From NCBI GenBank assembly GCA_029253285.1, contig JAQWZU010000135.1, positions 1 to 52,097 of the forward strand: a DNA stretch of 52,097 bases. Reading direction: 5' to 3'. The DNA is from Akkermansiaceae bacterium (GTDB taxonomy: Bacteria > Verrucomicrobiota > Verrucomicrobiia > Verrucomicrobiales > Akkermansiaceae). Each line of letters opens with the position of its first letter. Within the stretch, counting starts at the first letter, position 1. Under the pieces are notes generated by a model. That model made no database searches, was not told where the DNA came from, and saw only the letters and a list, made by a program, of their open reading frames with translations. Positions 44,575 to 52,097 of the stretch are shown piece after piece. Position numbers and translations under genes: made by a program.

Positions 44575-45993
44575 ATGAGTGAAGTGGTGTCAGATCAATC
44601 GCGATATCTTCTCAATCGGAAGAATTCGCAGAAAGCTATCGAAGCCGGGCTTGCCGAGGCGGAGTGGTATCAAAGTCCCATCCCGCGCGAGACGCTGCGG
44701 GAATTATTGGTGCGGCGTGATGGTCCGGCGATTCGGGATACCCTGGCCTGGTTTGGAATTATTTTTGGCTCGGCGGCAGCAACAATTGCCCTCTGGGGAT
44801 CATTGTGGGCAGTCTTCCCGTATCTGATCTATGCCGCGATTTACGCGGGTAGTGCCGACTCCCGTTGGCATGAAACATTGCACGGGACTGCATTCAAAAC
44901 GGATTGGATGAATAGTGTCCTCTACGAGATCGCCTCCTTCATGGTTCTTAGAGAGGGTGTGATCTGGCGGTGGTCTCATACGCGGCATCACAGCGACACC
45001 ATCATCGTGGGACGGGATCCGGAGATCGCCGCGCCCCGGCCTCCAGATATTGCCGGGATTCTCTTGGGCCTCTTTGCTATTCGCACCTACCCCCAATATT
45101 TTAAGAATCTCTTTCTACATTCGGTGGGGAAGATCTCGGAACGGGAGATGGAATTCATCCCGGAAAGTGAGTATTCCAAAGTGACTCGGACTGCTCGTGT
45201 TCATTTGTTAATTTACTTTTTGGTAACCGTTTCCTCGATCGTTTTTCAAAGCTGGATACCAGTTTTATTTATTGGCCTGCCCAATTTATTTGGAACGTGG
45301 TTGATGCTTGTATACGGCCTCACCCAGCACACCGGATTGGCGGAAGATGTGCTCGATCATCGTTTGAATTCGCGGACCTTCCTGACCAATCGACTGAATT
45401 GCTTCCTCTACTGGAATATGAACTACCACGTTGAGCATCACATGTTCCCCTTGGTGCCTTACCATGCTGTGCCGAGGCTTTACGAGTTGATGAAGGGCGA
45501 TTGTCCGCCTGCTTATTCGAGCCTTTGGTCTTGTTGGAGGGAGATTGTCCCGACCCTTGAGCGGCAGTGTCGGGAGCCCGCCTATCATGTGGAGCGAGTT
45601 CTCCCCGAGTCAGCTGGAACAGATGTTCAAAGGACTCGACGTGCCGGTAAATCAGTCGATGAGGAAGGCTGGATTGATGTGTGTGGCGGAGAGGAATTAC
45701 AGACGATGGATGTCTTACGCTTTGATCACGAAGAAAGAACCTACGCCATTTATCGGGGGAGCGAGGGCGAGTTATACGCGACCGATGGGATTTGCACCCA
45801 TGGGAAGACTCATTTGGCAGAGGGTTTGATCGTTGGAAAGATGATTGAATGTCCCAAACACAACGGAAGATTCAATCTCGAGGACGGTAGCCCTGCCCGT
45901 AAGCCGGTTTGCAAAGCTTTGAAGACTCATGAAGTGAAGGAGTGTGATGGGAGGGTGTTTTTTCGAATTGGTGATCGCTTGGTGAAAAATTGA
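44575..45993 (+). CDS. fatty acid desaturase-like membrane diiron oxygenase fused to a Rieske domain
   Basis: A 472-residue two-part protein. The first 320 residues form a membrane-bound diiron enzyme of the desaturase/hydroxylase superfamily: hydrophobic segments near 56-92 and 210-250, and three histidine boxes (H99-E-T-L-H103, H135-T-R-H138-H139, H285-V-E-H288-H289) plus H252. The C-terminus (about 365-468) is a Rieske [2Fe-2S] ferredoxin domain with C407-T-H409 and C426-P-K-H429. The fusion should bring the oxygenase its own electron carrier. Its place in a run of aldose and polyol enzymes, not lipid genes, points to hydroxylation or oxidative demethylation of a small or sugar-linked substrate, but lipid desaturation cannot be excluded. 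Start ATG is 3 bp after the upstream stop. Confidence 0.85.
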   Translation: MSEVVSDQSRYLLNRKNSQKAIEAGLAEAEWYQSPIPRETLRELLVRRDGPAIRDTLAWFGIIFGSAAATIALWGSLWAVFPYLIYAAIYAGSADSRWHETLHGTAFKTDWMNSVLYEIASFMVLREGVIWRWSHTRHHSDTIIVGRDPEIAAPRPPDIAGILLGLFAIRTYPQYFKNLFLHSVGKISEREMEFIPESEYSKVTRTARVHLLIYFLVTVSSIVFQSWIPVLFIGLPNLFGTWLMLVYGLTQHTGLAEDVLDHRLNSRTFLTNRLNCFLYWNMNYHVEHHMFPLVPYHAVPRLYELMKGDCPPAYSSLWSCWREIVPTLERQCREPAYHVERVLPESAGTDVQRTRRAGKSVDEEGWIDVCGGEELQTMDVLRFDHEERTYAIYRGSEGELYATDGICTHGKTHLAEGLIVGKMIECPKHNGRFNLEDGSPARKPVCKALKTHEVKECDGRVFFRIGDRLVKN

Positions 45994-46028
45994 GTTTTAC
46001 CGAAAAGAGAAATTGTTCAATCTCGTGT

Positions 46029-47201
46029 ATGAATTTGATTTCGACGAGTTCGATCTTTACCGGAATTTTGATGGGATTTGTTTCCTGTTTATCTGCAGCA
46101 GAGTGGAAGAAGCACACCGTTGTTTCAGCGGGAAAAGGTTCGATCAATGGAGTCTCCGCGAGTGACTTTGACAAGGATGGTCAGGTCGACGTTATCACCT
46201 CGGTTGGCGGTGGGGTTATCGTTTTGAAAGGGCCGGATTGGAAGAGGTTTCCGGTGCATCAGTTTGTGAAGGGGCTGGCTCGCAATAAACCACGTCCGGC
46301 TTGTATTCATAGCTGTCTTATGGATGTCGATGGCGATGGAGACATGGACTTCATTGGTTCCAACCAAACTGTTTTCTGGCTTGAATGTCCGGACAATCCG
46401 TTTTCAGGGACGCCTTGGAAGTATCGCACGATTGATGATGAAATTCTCGGAACGCATTGCGTTATTACCGGGGACGTGAATCGAGATGGGAAGCTGGACT
46501 TGATTGCCAATTCTTTCCGGGATCCGAATTCGACGAAGTTTTATAATTCTATTGTCTGGCTCGAAGTTCCCAAAAACCCCCATGAGGCCAAGAGTTGGAT
46601 TCGGCATGTCTTTGCTGACAAAGATGCGCCGGGTGGTTCCCACTACATGGGATTTGGTGATGTCAATGGCGATGGGCGACCTGATATCGCTGCCGGAGCG
46701 AAAGGGACCCAAGGCTTTGTGCGAGGACAGTGGTTTGCCTGGTGGGAACAGGGAGAAGACGCGACCAAGCCGTGGAAAAAGCACCTCTTGGCAACCGATG
46801 AAGAGGGTGCATCCAACATCATCCCGGCCGACTTCAATGGCGATGGAAAGATGGACTACTTCGCCAGTCGTGGACACGGGAAGGGCGTTCTTTGGTTTAA
46901 AGGTCCGAAGTTTGAACAGATTGAAATCGATCCTGAAATTGCCTATCCGCACAGTCTTGATGTTGCGGACCTTAATAGAGACGGACATCCCGATGCTGTG
47001 ACTTGCGGAAAGGAAACAGATGGTGTGGTGAAGTGGTATGAGAATGACGGGAAAGGAAAATTCACCTCACATCTCATCGGGAAAGATCAGGGGAGTTATG
47101 ACACCCGAACCATTGATATGGATAAGGACGGAGACCTCGATGTTCTCATCGCGGGACACGGAAGCAAGAACGTGGTGTGGTATGAAAATCCCTTGAAGTG
47201 A
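46029..47201 (+). CDS. exported FG-GAP/VCBS repeat protein
   Basis: A 390-residue protein with a signal peptide (MNLISTSSIFTGILMGFVSCLSA) and about seven FG-GAP-type beta-propeller repeats, each with a Ca-binding loop: DFDKDGQVD, DVDGDGDMD, DVNRDGKLD, DVNGDGRPD, DFNGDGKMD, DLNRDGHPD and DMDKDGDLD. Such propellers bind ligands or carbohydrates or act in adhesion; no catalytic motif is seen. A TTG at 45990 overlapping the desaturase stop is possible, but the ATG 36 bp downstream of that stop gives the signal peptide. It is the last gene of the plus-strand run that begins at 38839 and ends 7 bp from a convergent gene. Confidence 0.87.
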   Translation: MNLISTSSIFTGILMGFVSCLSAAEWKKHTVVSAGKGSINGVSASDFDKDGQVDVITSVGGGVIVLKGPDWKRFPVHQFVKGLARNKPRPACIHSCLMDVDGDGDMDFIGSNQTVFWLECPDNPFSGTPWKYRTIDDEILGTHCVITGDVNRDGKLDLIANSFRDPNSTKFYNSIVWLEVPKNPHEAKSWIRHVFADKDAPGGSHYMGFGDVNGDGRPDIAAGAKGTQGFVRGQWFAWWEQGEDATKPWKKHLLATDEEGASNIIPADFNGDGKMDYFASRGHGKGVLWFKGPKFEQIEIDPEIAYPHSLDVADLNRDGHPDAVTCGKETDGVVKWYENDGKGKFTSHLIGKDQGSYDTRTIDMDKDGDLDVLIAGHGSKNVVWYENPLK

Positions 47202-47208
47202 GGTCCGG

Positions 47209-47976
47209 TCACTGGCGCTTGTGCTTTAGGAACCATTCGTAGAGTTTTGGATTCGCGTAGGTGCGGGTGTAGGAATCGTGTCCCACTCCGGGATAAATGG
47301 TAAGCTTGGCGTTTCCCTTGGCAGCCTTAATGGCGTCGACCATCTCGCGGGATCGTTCGACTGACACCACGCGATCATCGTCTCCATGAAAGGCCCAGAC
47401 GGGGAGCTTGCCAATACTCTTGGCTGAGACGGGATCTCCTCCGCCACAAATTGGGGCGGCTGCGGCGAAGTGATCTGCGTGTTTTTCGATGGCGGCCCAG
47501 GTTCCATACCCTCCCATACTGAGACCCGTGAGATAGATTCGCTTGGGATCGAGGTGGTAGTTGGTCAGGAGGTGGGCGAGGAGGATAATGAGATCGTCAG
47601 GTTGCCAGCAGGTTTGCCAAGGGTGTTTGGAGAGGGCCTGGGGGGAGGCCACGACGAATTCAAAATCGTCCCGCTTGTCTATCAAAGGTGCGAGGCCGTT
47701 GGCTTTGACCTCTGCGACATCGCGACCGCGTCGACTGCTACCATGGAGGTAGATGATAAGTGGCATCGGCTTTTCTTTGCTCGCTTGCTTGTATCTTTTA
47801 GGGAGATAGAGCCAGAAGCGATCGTTGAGATTGTCGGTCCGGTCTGCCACCTCTGGAGGCAAGGTTTGAATCGTGTGGCGATCACTCTCAGTGGCCTTCG
47901 GCTTGCCGATGGCGAAAATCACCAAGCCAGCAATGATGGTGAAAAGGGTCGGAAGCATTAAAAGTTGTCTCTTCAT
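47209..47976 (-). CDS. exported alpha/beta hydrolase (esterase/phospholipase-like)
   Basis: A 255-residue protein with an N-terminal hydrophobic signal or anchor (MKRQLLMLPTLFTIIAGLVIFAIG) and an alpha/beta hydrolase domain. The oxyanion region is PLIIYLHGSSRRG, the nucleophile lies in YLTGLSMGGYGTW, and the Asp and His are in FHGDDDRVVSVE and GVGHDSY. It resembles the phospholipase/carboxylesterase and feruloyl-esterase-like group of exported hydrolases in this phylum. It probably cleaves esters on polysaccharides or their breakdown products. The 140 bp upstream, between it and the sulfatase stop, appear empty. Confidence 0.85.
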   Translation of the reverse strand: MKRQLLMLPTLFTIIAGLVIFAIGKPKATESDRHTIQTLPPEVADRTDNLNDRFWLYLPKRYKQASKEKPMPLIIYLHGSSRRGRDVAEVKANGLAPLIDKRDDFEFVVASPQALSKHPWQTCWQPDDLIILLAHLLTNYHLDPKRIYLTGLSMGGYGTWAAIEKHADHFAAAAPICGGGDPVSAKSIGKLPVWAFHGDDDRVVSVERSREMVDAIKAAKGNAKLTIYPGVGHDSYTRTYANPKLYEWFLKHKRQ

Positions 47977-48118
47977 TGGTCTTCCAGATTGACGCTGCGT
48001 TTTGGGAGGGCTTTCATCAGTCGGGCTATTTTGCGAGATGTTTGATTCCGGTATCAGTGACTGCAGTGTCGCGTAAGCCGAGGTAGTATACCTTGGGAAG
48101 GTGGTAATATTTCAGTCT

Positions 48119-49522
48119 CTATTTCTTCTTTTTCTTTCCGCCACGAGGTTTCCAGTTGAACAGAGTGCTTTCCGTTGCGACTTCATTGGCGAGTTCGTTG
48201 AAGATGACCTGGAGCTCCGGACGTTTTGACGCGAGGTTTGTTTTTTCGCCGGGGTCGGAGGACAGGTCGTAGATTTCCCAAGGACCCTTGGCTCCTAGTT
48301 TTATTCGGTCGAGACGAACAGCTTTTATGTTTCCTTTACGAATGGCCTGTTTGCCGCCTCGTTCATAAAATTCCCAGTAGAGATGATCGTGAGATTTTTG
48401 TTCTCCCTTGCCGAGGAGTGAGGGTAGAAATGAAATTCCGGTGTGATCGTCGGCGGGGGAGGTGCCGGTAAGTTCGGAGACGGTGGCCATGAGATCCCAA
48501 TGAGCGGAAACGTGATTGCTGCGGGATGCCGCTTCAATTTTACCGGGCCAGCGGGCGATGAGAGGAGCGCGGATGCCGCCCTCGTAGAGGTCGCGTTTAA
48601 TGCCTTTATAAATACCGTTGCCGTCGAAGTATTCGGGATCGGCGCCGCCGGCCGGGGTGGGGCCGTTATCGCTGGAGAACATGATGATTGTGTTTTTTGA
48701 GAGCCCCAGTTTGTCGACAAGATCGAGGATTTTTCCGACGTCGCGATCCAGTCTGGAGGTCATGCCGGCAAAGCAAGCGCGCGGGGTGGGGTGGCTGTGG
48801 TATCCTTTTTGGGGAGAATTGGGGTTTTTGTAAGGGCCTTTTTCGTTGATGGTCTTCAGGTAGGGCTCCATTGAGTCATCGGGGACGTCGAGGTCCACAT
48901 GGGACAAGGTGTAGGCCATGTAGAGGAAGAAGGGTTCGTCTGTTTTGCTCTGCTTTTCGATCCAGTTCAGACCTTCCCTGGTGAAGTTGTCATGTATGTA
49001 GGTTTCGCGTTTGGTGGGGTTGCCAGGATAGTGTTCCTTCTTTTGGTTTCGCCAAATGTAGTCCGGATAAAAACGATGGGCGCGCGATTGATTGAGGTAA
49101 CCGAAAAAAAAGTCGAATCCCTGTTTGTTGGGGATGCCGGGAGAGCCCGCTTCACCCAGACCCCATTTGCCAACGCAGCCGGTGGCGTATCCCGCTTTCT
49201 TGAGTACTTCAGCGACGGTGACGTCTTCAGGTTTGAGATGTGCTTTGGAGTTCCCGCGAATGCGTGTCCGTCCCGTATGTTGGCCGGTCATGAGACATGA
49301 CCGGGTGGGAGCGCAAACGGTGCTACCGGAGTAGTGATTGAAGAATTGCATACCTTCCTTTGCCATCTGATCGATACGAGGTGTCTTCATGATCTTCTGG
49401 CCGTAGCAGCCGAAGTCATTGATGCCGAGATCGTCGGCAAGAATGTAGATGATATTGGGTTTCTCTGCGGCCGAGGTTGCGAGGGATGCGGTCAGGGAAA
49501 TGAGAGCCAAAAGTTGTTTCAT
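48119..49522 (-). CDS. S1-family sulfatase, exported
   Basis: A 467-residue sulfatase with a signal peptide (MKQLLALISLTASLATSAA), metal-binding NIIYILADDLGINDFG and an active site C70-A-P-T-R-S, a variant of the C-x-P-x-R motif of the other three sulfatases here. Later blocks are GKWGLGEAGSPG and FSSDNGPTPAGGADPEYFDGNG. It ends in a Lys-rich tail (RGGKKKKK). It is the most divergent of the four and resembles arylsulfatase A-like enzymes. The ATG at 49522 is preferred over an upstream alternative at 49543 because it starts the signal peptide. It lies downstream of DUF1552 on the same strand. Confidence 0.93.
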   Translation of the reverse strand: MKQLLALISLTASLATSAAEKPNIIYILADDLGINDFGCYGQKIMKTPRIDQMAKEGMQFFNHYSGSTVCAPTRSCLMTGQHTGRTRIRGNSKAHLKPEDVTVAEVLKKAGYATGCVGKWGLGEAGSPGIPNKQGFDFFFGYLNQSRAHRFYPDYIWRNQKKEHYPGNPTKRETYIHDNFTREGLNWIEKQSKTDEPFFLYMAYTLSHVDLDVPDDSMEPYLKTINEKGPYKNPNSPQKGYHSHPTPRACFAGMTSRLDRDVGKILDLVDKLGLSKNTIIMFSSDNGPTPAGGADPEYFDGNGIYKGIKRDLYEGGIRAPLIARWPGKIEAASRSNHVSAHWDLMATVSELTGTSPADDHTGISFLPSLLGKGEQKSHDHLYWEFYERGGKQAIRKGNIKAVRLDRIKLGAKGPWEIYDLSSDPGEKTNLASKRPELQVIFNELANEVATESTLFNWKPRGGKKKKK

Positions 49523-49643
49523 GGTGATTGATTGGGCGACCACTAGAGAGGTTTGGGAGAGAGGGTGCGAAGATATTCTCCCAGCTGTTCGTCTTGCCGA
49601 ATAGTGCGGCTAATTCAACCTCCTCGAAAGCAGTAGGGATGAA

Positions 49644-50921
49644 TTAAACGAGCAAGCTCTCCAGTGGTCCGGTGCTATCGGCGAATTTTTTCATGCCGGT
49701 TCCCATCAATTGCGCTTGTGATAGCCAGAGGTTTGCCAGAGGAGTATTTTCGGGGCAGTTGATGACTCCGCCTGTCTTGATTTTCCCATTAGCGGAACCT
49801 GCCACGATGATCGGGAGTTCGTTCATGGTGTGATCCTTGCCATCGCCCAGGCCCGAGCCCAGGGTGACCATGGAATGATCCAAGAGTGTTCCTTCTCCTT
49901 CGCTGATGGCATCCATTTGCTCAAGAACCTCCGCAAATAACTCCACGTAGAACCGGTCAACCTGCACCAGAAACTTCTTCACCTCCTGGTTGTCCTGACC
50001 GTGGGTGAGGCCATGGTGTGATTTGGTAAACCTCAATTCATGATAGCGTTGCGGCGAGCCCCACCTCTCGGGCGCGAGCATGAAGGTCGCGACGTGGGTC
50101 AGGTCTCCTTGAAAAGCCGCGACGAGAAGCTTGCCCATGAGTCGGATATACTCTCCGCGGGTCATGGGCCCCTCACCGGGCTCGTCCATTTCTGCTCTCT
50201 TGTTGTCGCTATAATATTTGTTCAGCTTCTCGATTTGCCTTTCGATTTCTCTAACGGATTCGAAGTATTCGTCCAACTTGTCCTTGTCTTGATACGTCAG
50301 GTTCTTTTTGAAATTGGCGGCATCTTCTAAAATTAGGTCGGTGATGTCTTGGTCCGAGTTTCTCGTCTTAAAAAGTCGCTGGTAGACCTGGCTCGGATCT
50401 TTCATGGCCGTCGCGACATGCTCCGGGCCATACCAGGAGATGTTGTCCAGATAGATTGACTCCTTGAGATCTTTGAAGCTATTACAGTTCAATTCCAGGG
50501 ACCGGATCGGCGTTCGATGGCTCACCTTGTCTGCGATGAGATGGTCGAGGGTTCGGTCCATCGGGTAGGGGGACTTGAGTTCTTCATATGGATTAGCTGA
50601 AGAGAGGAAGCAGGAGCTGGCTTGGTTGTGAACATCGGTGCCTCTCACATTGACCCTCGATAAACCGGTGATCATGGTGACTTTGTCGCCTACGCTTTTG
50701 AGCGAGCGAAGGGTGGGCATGGAAAGGAAGTCAGAGTTGCCTTTTTCCGTGAAAAAGTGATCCCGCACAAAACCCATCGGCGAATAAAATGAGGCGAAAC
50801 GTAGTGATGGATCTTTCGTCTTTTTCGTTTTCGGGTTATCTGCATGCGCCTCCAGCCAGGGGAGGGCCATGGCGCTGCCGCTGGCGCCGAGGAGAAACTT
50901 CCGCCGATTCATCGATTTCAT
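49644..50921 (-). CDS. DUF1552 family protein, Tat-exported
   Basis: A 425-residue DUF1552 protein with a twin-arginine signal (MNRRKFLLGASGSAMALPWLEAHA). Landmarks are RFASFYSPMGF, TMITGLSRVN, SLELNCNS, ERQIEKLNKYY, a Leu-rich region, THVATFMLAPERWGS, HHGLTHGQDNQE and GSGLGDGKDHTMNELPIIVAGSANG. The function of DUF1552 is unknown; it regularly pairs with DUF1592-type proteins, and here its start overlaps the end of one by 4 bp. This mirrors the DUF1549-DUF1553/DUF1501 pair at 31115-34974. Confidence 0.92.
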   Translation of the reverse strand: MKSMNRRKFLLGASGSAMALPWLEAHADNPKTKKTKDPSLRFASFYSPMGFVRDHFFTEKGNSDFLSMPTLRSLKSVGDKVTMITGLSRVNVRGTDVHNQASSCFLSSANPYEELKSPYPMDRTLDHLIADKVSHRTPIRSLELNCNSFKDLKESIYLDNISWYGPEHVATAMKDPSQVYQRLFKTRNSDQDITDLILEDAANFKKNLTYQDKDKLDEYFESVREIERQIEKLNKYYSDNKRAEMDEPGEGPMTRGEYIRLMGKLLVAAFQGDLTHVATFMLAPERWGSPQRYHELRFTKSHHGLTHGQDNQEVKKFLVQVDRFYVELFAEVLEQMDAISEGEGTLLDHSMVTLGSGLGDGKDHTMNELPIIVAGSANGKIKTGGVINCPENTPLANLWLSQAQLMGTGMKKFADSTGPLESLLV

Positions 50922-52097
50922 GATTTGGTAATTTGGGAAAATATGGGATGGACCGCAACGTTTTTGATGACGCTCCGCATCCGGTAGCGATCTTTCTTAC
51001 TCGCCTCGGCGATTTCACCAGCGGCAATTCGGTCCGCCAGGGTCAATTCCCGTCCCAAGGCGTAGGAGAGGAGATGCCCAATGAAGGCCTTCGCGAAGAC
51101 CTCCTTCTCCGCGAGGACGGCGTCCTTGAATCCCACGACATCGTCGAACTCATGTTTGCCAAATAATTTCCCGCTCGCATCCACCTTCAAGCCGGTCCGG
51201 TAGTCCTCTCTCCAGCGCCCGAGCAAATCGTAATTTTCCAGGACGAATCCCAGAGGATCGATCTTTTGATGACAACTCGCACATTGTGCGTCGCTGCTGT
51301 GCTGTTTGAGTTTTTGGCGAACCGTCAAACCTTGTTTCTTGAGCGTCTCGTCATCCGCCCTCAAGTCCGGCACATCATCGGGCGGAGGCTGGGGCGGGTC
51401 GTTGAAGATGACCGAGGAGACCCAGGAGCCCCGCGTGATTGGCAGGGAACGAAATGGACTCGACGTCATTACCATCACTGCGCCGGTCGTGATCACGCCG
51501 CCATATCGTCTGTCTTCAAGTGGTGTCCGGGTGAAATTAATGTTGCGGAGGTTGACATTGATTGCATAGGTCGCGGCTCGGCCCTGATACCATTCCGACA
51601 AGAGGTGGCTTCGGTAGGTGAAGTCGGAGTCCACCAGTTCCACGATTGGCCGGTCCTCGATGAAGACCGTTTCAAAATTCAAGAGCGGTTCCAGCATCAT
51701 GTGCATTCCCCTCTTGTAGGAGATTTTGTCGTCACCTCCGAAGTAGTATTCCCGATGCGTTTTAAAGTCAGGAGATGCCGAAACCACGTTGTTTAACTTC
51801 AACCACTGAGGGGCAAAGCTGTCACAGAAATTTTTCACGCGAGGGTGATTGAGCATGCGATCCACTTGCTTGTCCAACACGACAGAGTCCTGAAGTTTTC
51901 CATCCTCTGCTAATTTTAGCAATTCATCGTCAGGAATAGAGCTCCATAGAAAGAGCGCGAGGCGTGTGGCCAGATTGAACGACTTTTGATTCGGCGAAGC
52001 TTTGTCTATTTCGTTGTGAACACAAATGAATCTCGGAGAAGCCAGGGCTGCCGATACGACGTCCTTCATGCTACGGGTGAAGTTGCCGGTTTTCTTA
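50918..52097 (-). CDS. DUF1592-DUF1588-DUF1585 family protein with CxxCH, partial (5' end beyond window)
   Basis: The C-terminal portion of a large exported protein; the frame is open to the right edge of the window, so the start is missing and at least 392 residues are visible. It begins in DUF1592 (SMKDVVSAALASPRF, FNLATRLALFLWSSIPDDELL). Next is DUF1588 (RRYGGVITTGAVMVMTSSPFRSLPITRGSWV; QCASCHQKIDPLGFVLENYD with a CxxCH motif), and it ends with DUF1585 (AFIGHLLSYALGRELTLADR). The role is unknown. Full-length members usually have an N-terminal cytochrome-like domain and a DUF1587 region, which would lie outside. It is coupled to DUF1552 by a 4-bp overlap. Confidence 0.9.
   Translation of the reverse strand, partial: KKTGNFTRSMKDVVSAALASPRFICVHNEIDKASPNQKSFNLATRLALFLWSSIPDDELLKLAEDGKLQDSVVLDKQVDRMLNHPRVKNFCDSFAPQWLKLNNVVSASPDFKTHREYYFGGDDKISYKRGMHMMLEPLLNFETVFIEDRPIVELVDSDFTYRSHLLSEWYQGRAATYAINVNLRNINFTRTPLEDRRYGGVITTGAVMVMTSSPFRSLPITRGSWVSSVIFNDPPQPPPDDVPDLRADDETLKKQGLTVRQKLKQHSSDAQCASCHQKIDPLGFVLENYDLLGRWREDYRTGLKVDASGKLFGKHEFDDVVGFKDAVLAEKEVFAKAFIGHLLSYALGRELTLADRIAAGEIAEASKKDRYRMRSVIKNVAVHPIFSQITKS

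Noticed and set aside
1-52097. tRNA, rRNA, CRISPR arrays, insertion sequences, prophage or integrase genes
   Set aside because: None could be recognised by reading; the window is nearly fully occupied by protein genes with ordinary spacing and no transposase or repeat-spacer pattern.

Overview
The window looks like a chromosomal segment of a marine or aquatic Verrucomicrobiota bacterium (PVC group). This is inferred from gene content: S1-family sulfatases, DUF1501/DUF1552 proteins with Tat signals, DUF1549-DUF1553 and DUF1592-type proteins, very large PVC-type cytochromes with CxxCH motifs, ThuA, NPCBM and FG-GAP proteins, and exported carbohydrate esterases. I saw no rRNA, tRNA, CRISPR array, phage or insertion sequence.

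Layout. 1-2.7 kb (minus): a DUF1501 protein, an exported-carbohydrate-locus TIM-barrel isomerase, and a doubtful small membrane protein. 2.9-4.7 kb (minus): exbB-exbD-tonB. After a 650-bp gap with a Fur-box-like palindrome comes a plus-strand operon (5.3-8.5 kb) of a porin, an FMN-binding protein, a PepSY-type membrane protein and ApbE. This looks like an iron-responsive flavin redox or iron-assimilation locus. 8.5-10.1 kb: a sulfatase. 10.2-16.9 kb: an AddB-like/AddA-like nuclease-helicase pair coupled to a serine hydrolase. 17.1-20.7 kb (minus): a gluzincin peptidase, an IscU/NifU-like scaffold, an SHD1-C39 peptidase and an exported VOC protein.

20.8-27.1 kb (plus): ThuA, a PVC cytochrome and an acetylxylan-esterase-like protein. 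ThuA ends inside a nine-A run at an A_AAA_AAG heptamer followed at once by TAG. The -1 frame continues directly into the NPCBM-cytochrome protein, which on its own has neither a good start codon nor a signal peptide. 27.1-29.5 kb (minus): a CE15-like esterase and a PQQ-type sugar dehydrogenase. 29.6-35.0 kb (plus): sulfatase, DUF1549-discoidin-DUF1553 protein and DUF1501. 35.0-38.8 kb (minus): a 1263-residue PVC cytochrome ending in a PmoA/DUF6807-like domain.

38.8-47.2 kb (plus): a tight seven-gene run of sulfatase, membrane-anchored TAXI protein, aldose 1-epimerase, Gfo/Idh/MocA oxidoreductase, sugar isomerase, a desaturase-Rieske fusion and an FG-GAP protein. 47.2-52.1 kb (minus): an exported esterase, a fourth sulfatase, DUF1552, and a DUF1592-family protein cut by the window edge.

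Together the genes suggest a cell that removes sulfate and ester groups from complex (probably algal) polysaccharides outside the cytoplasm, oxidises and epimerises the sugars, and invests heavily in exported haem proteins and the iron supply they need. The substrate is inference; no glycoside hydrolase or polysaccharide lyase is visible.
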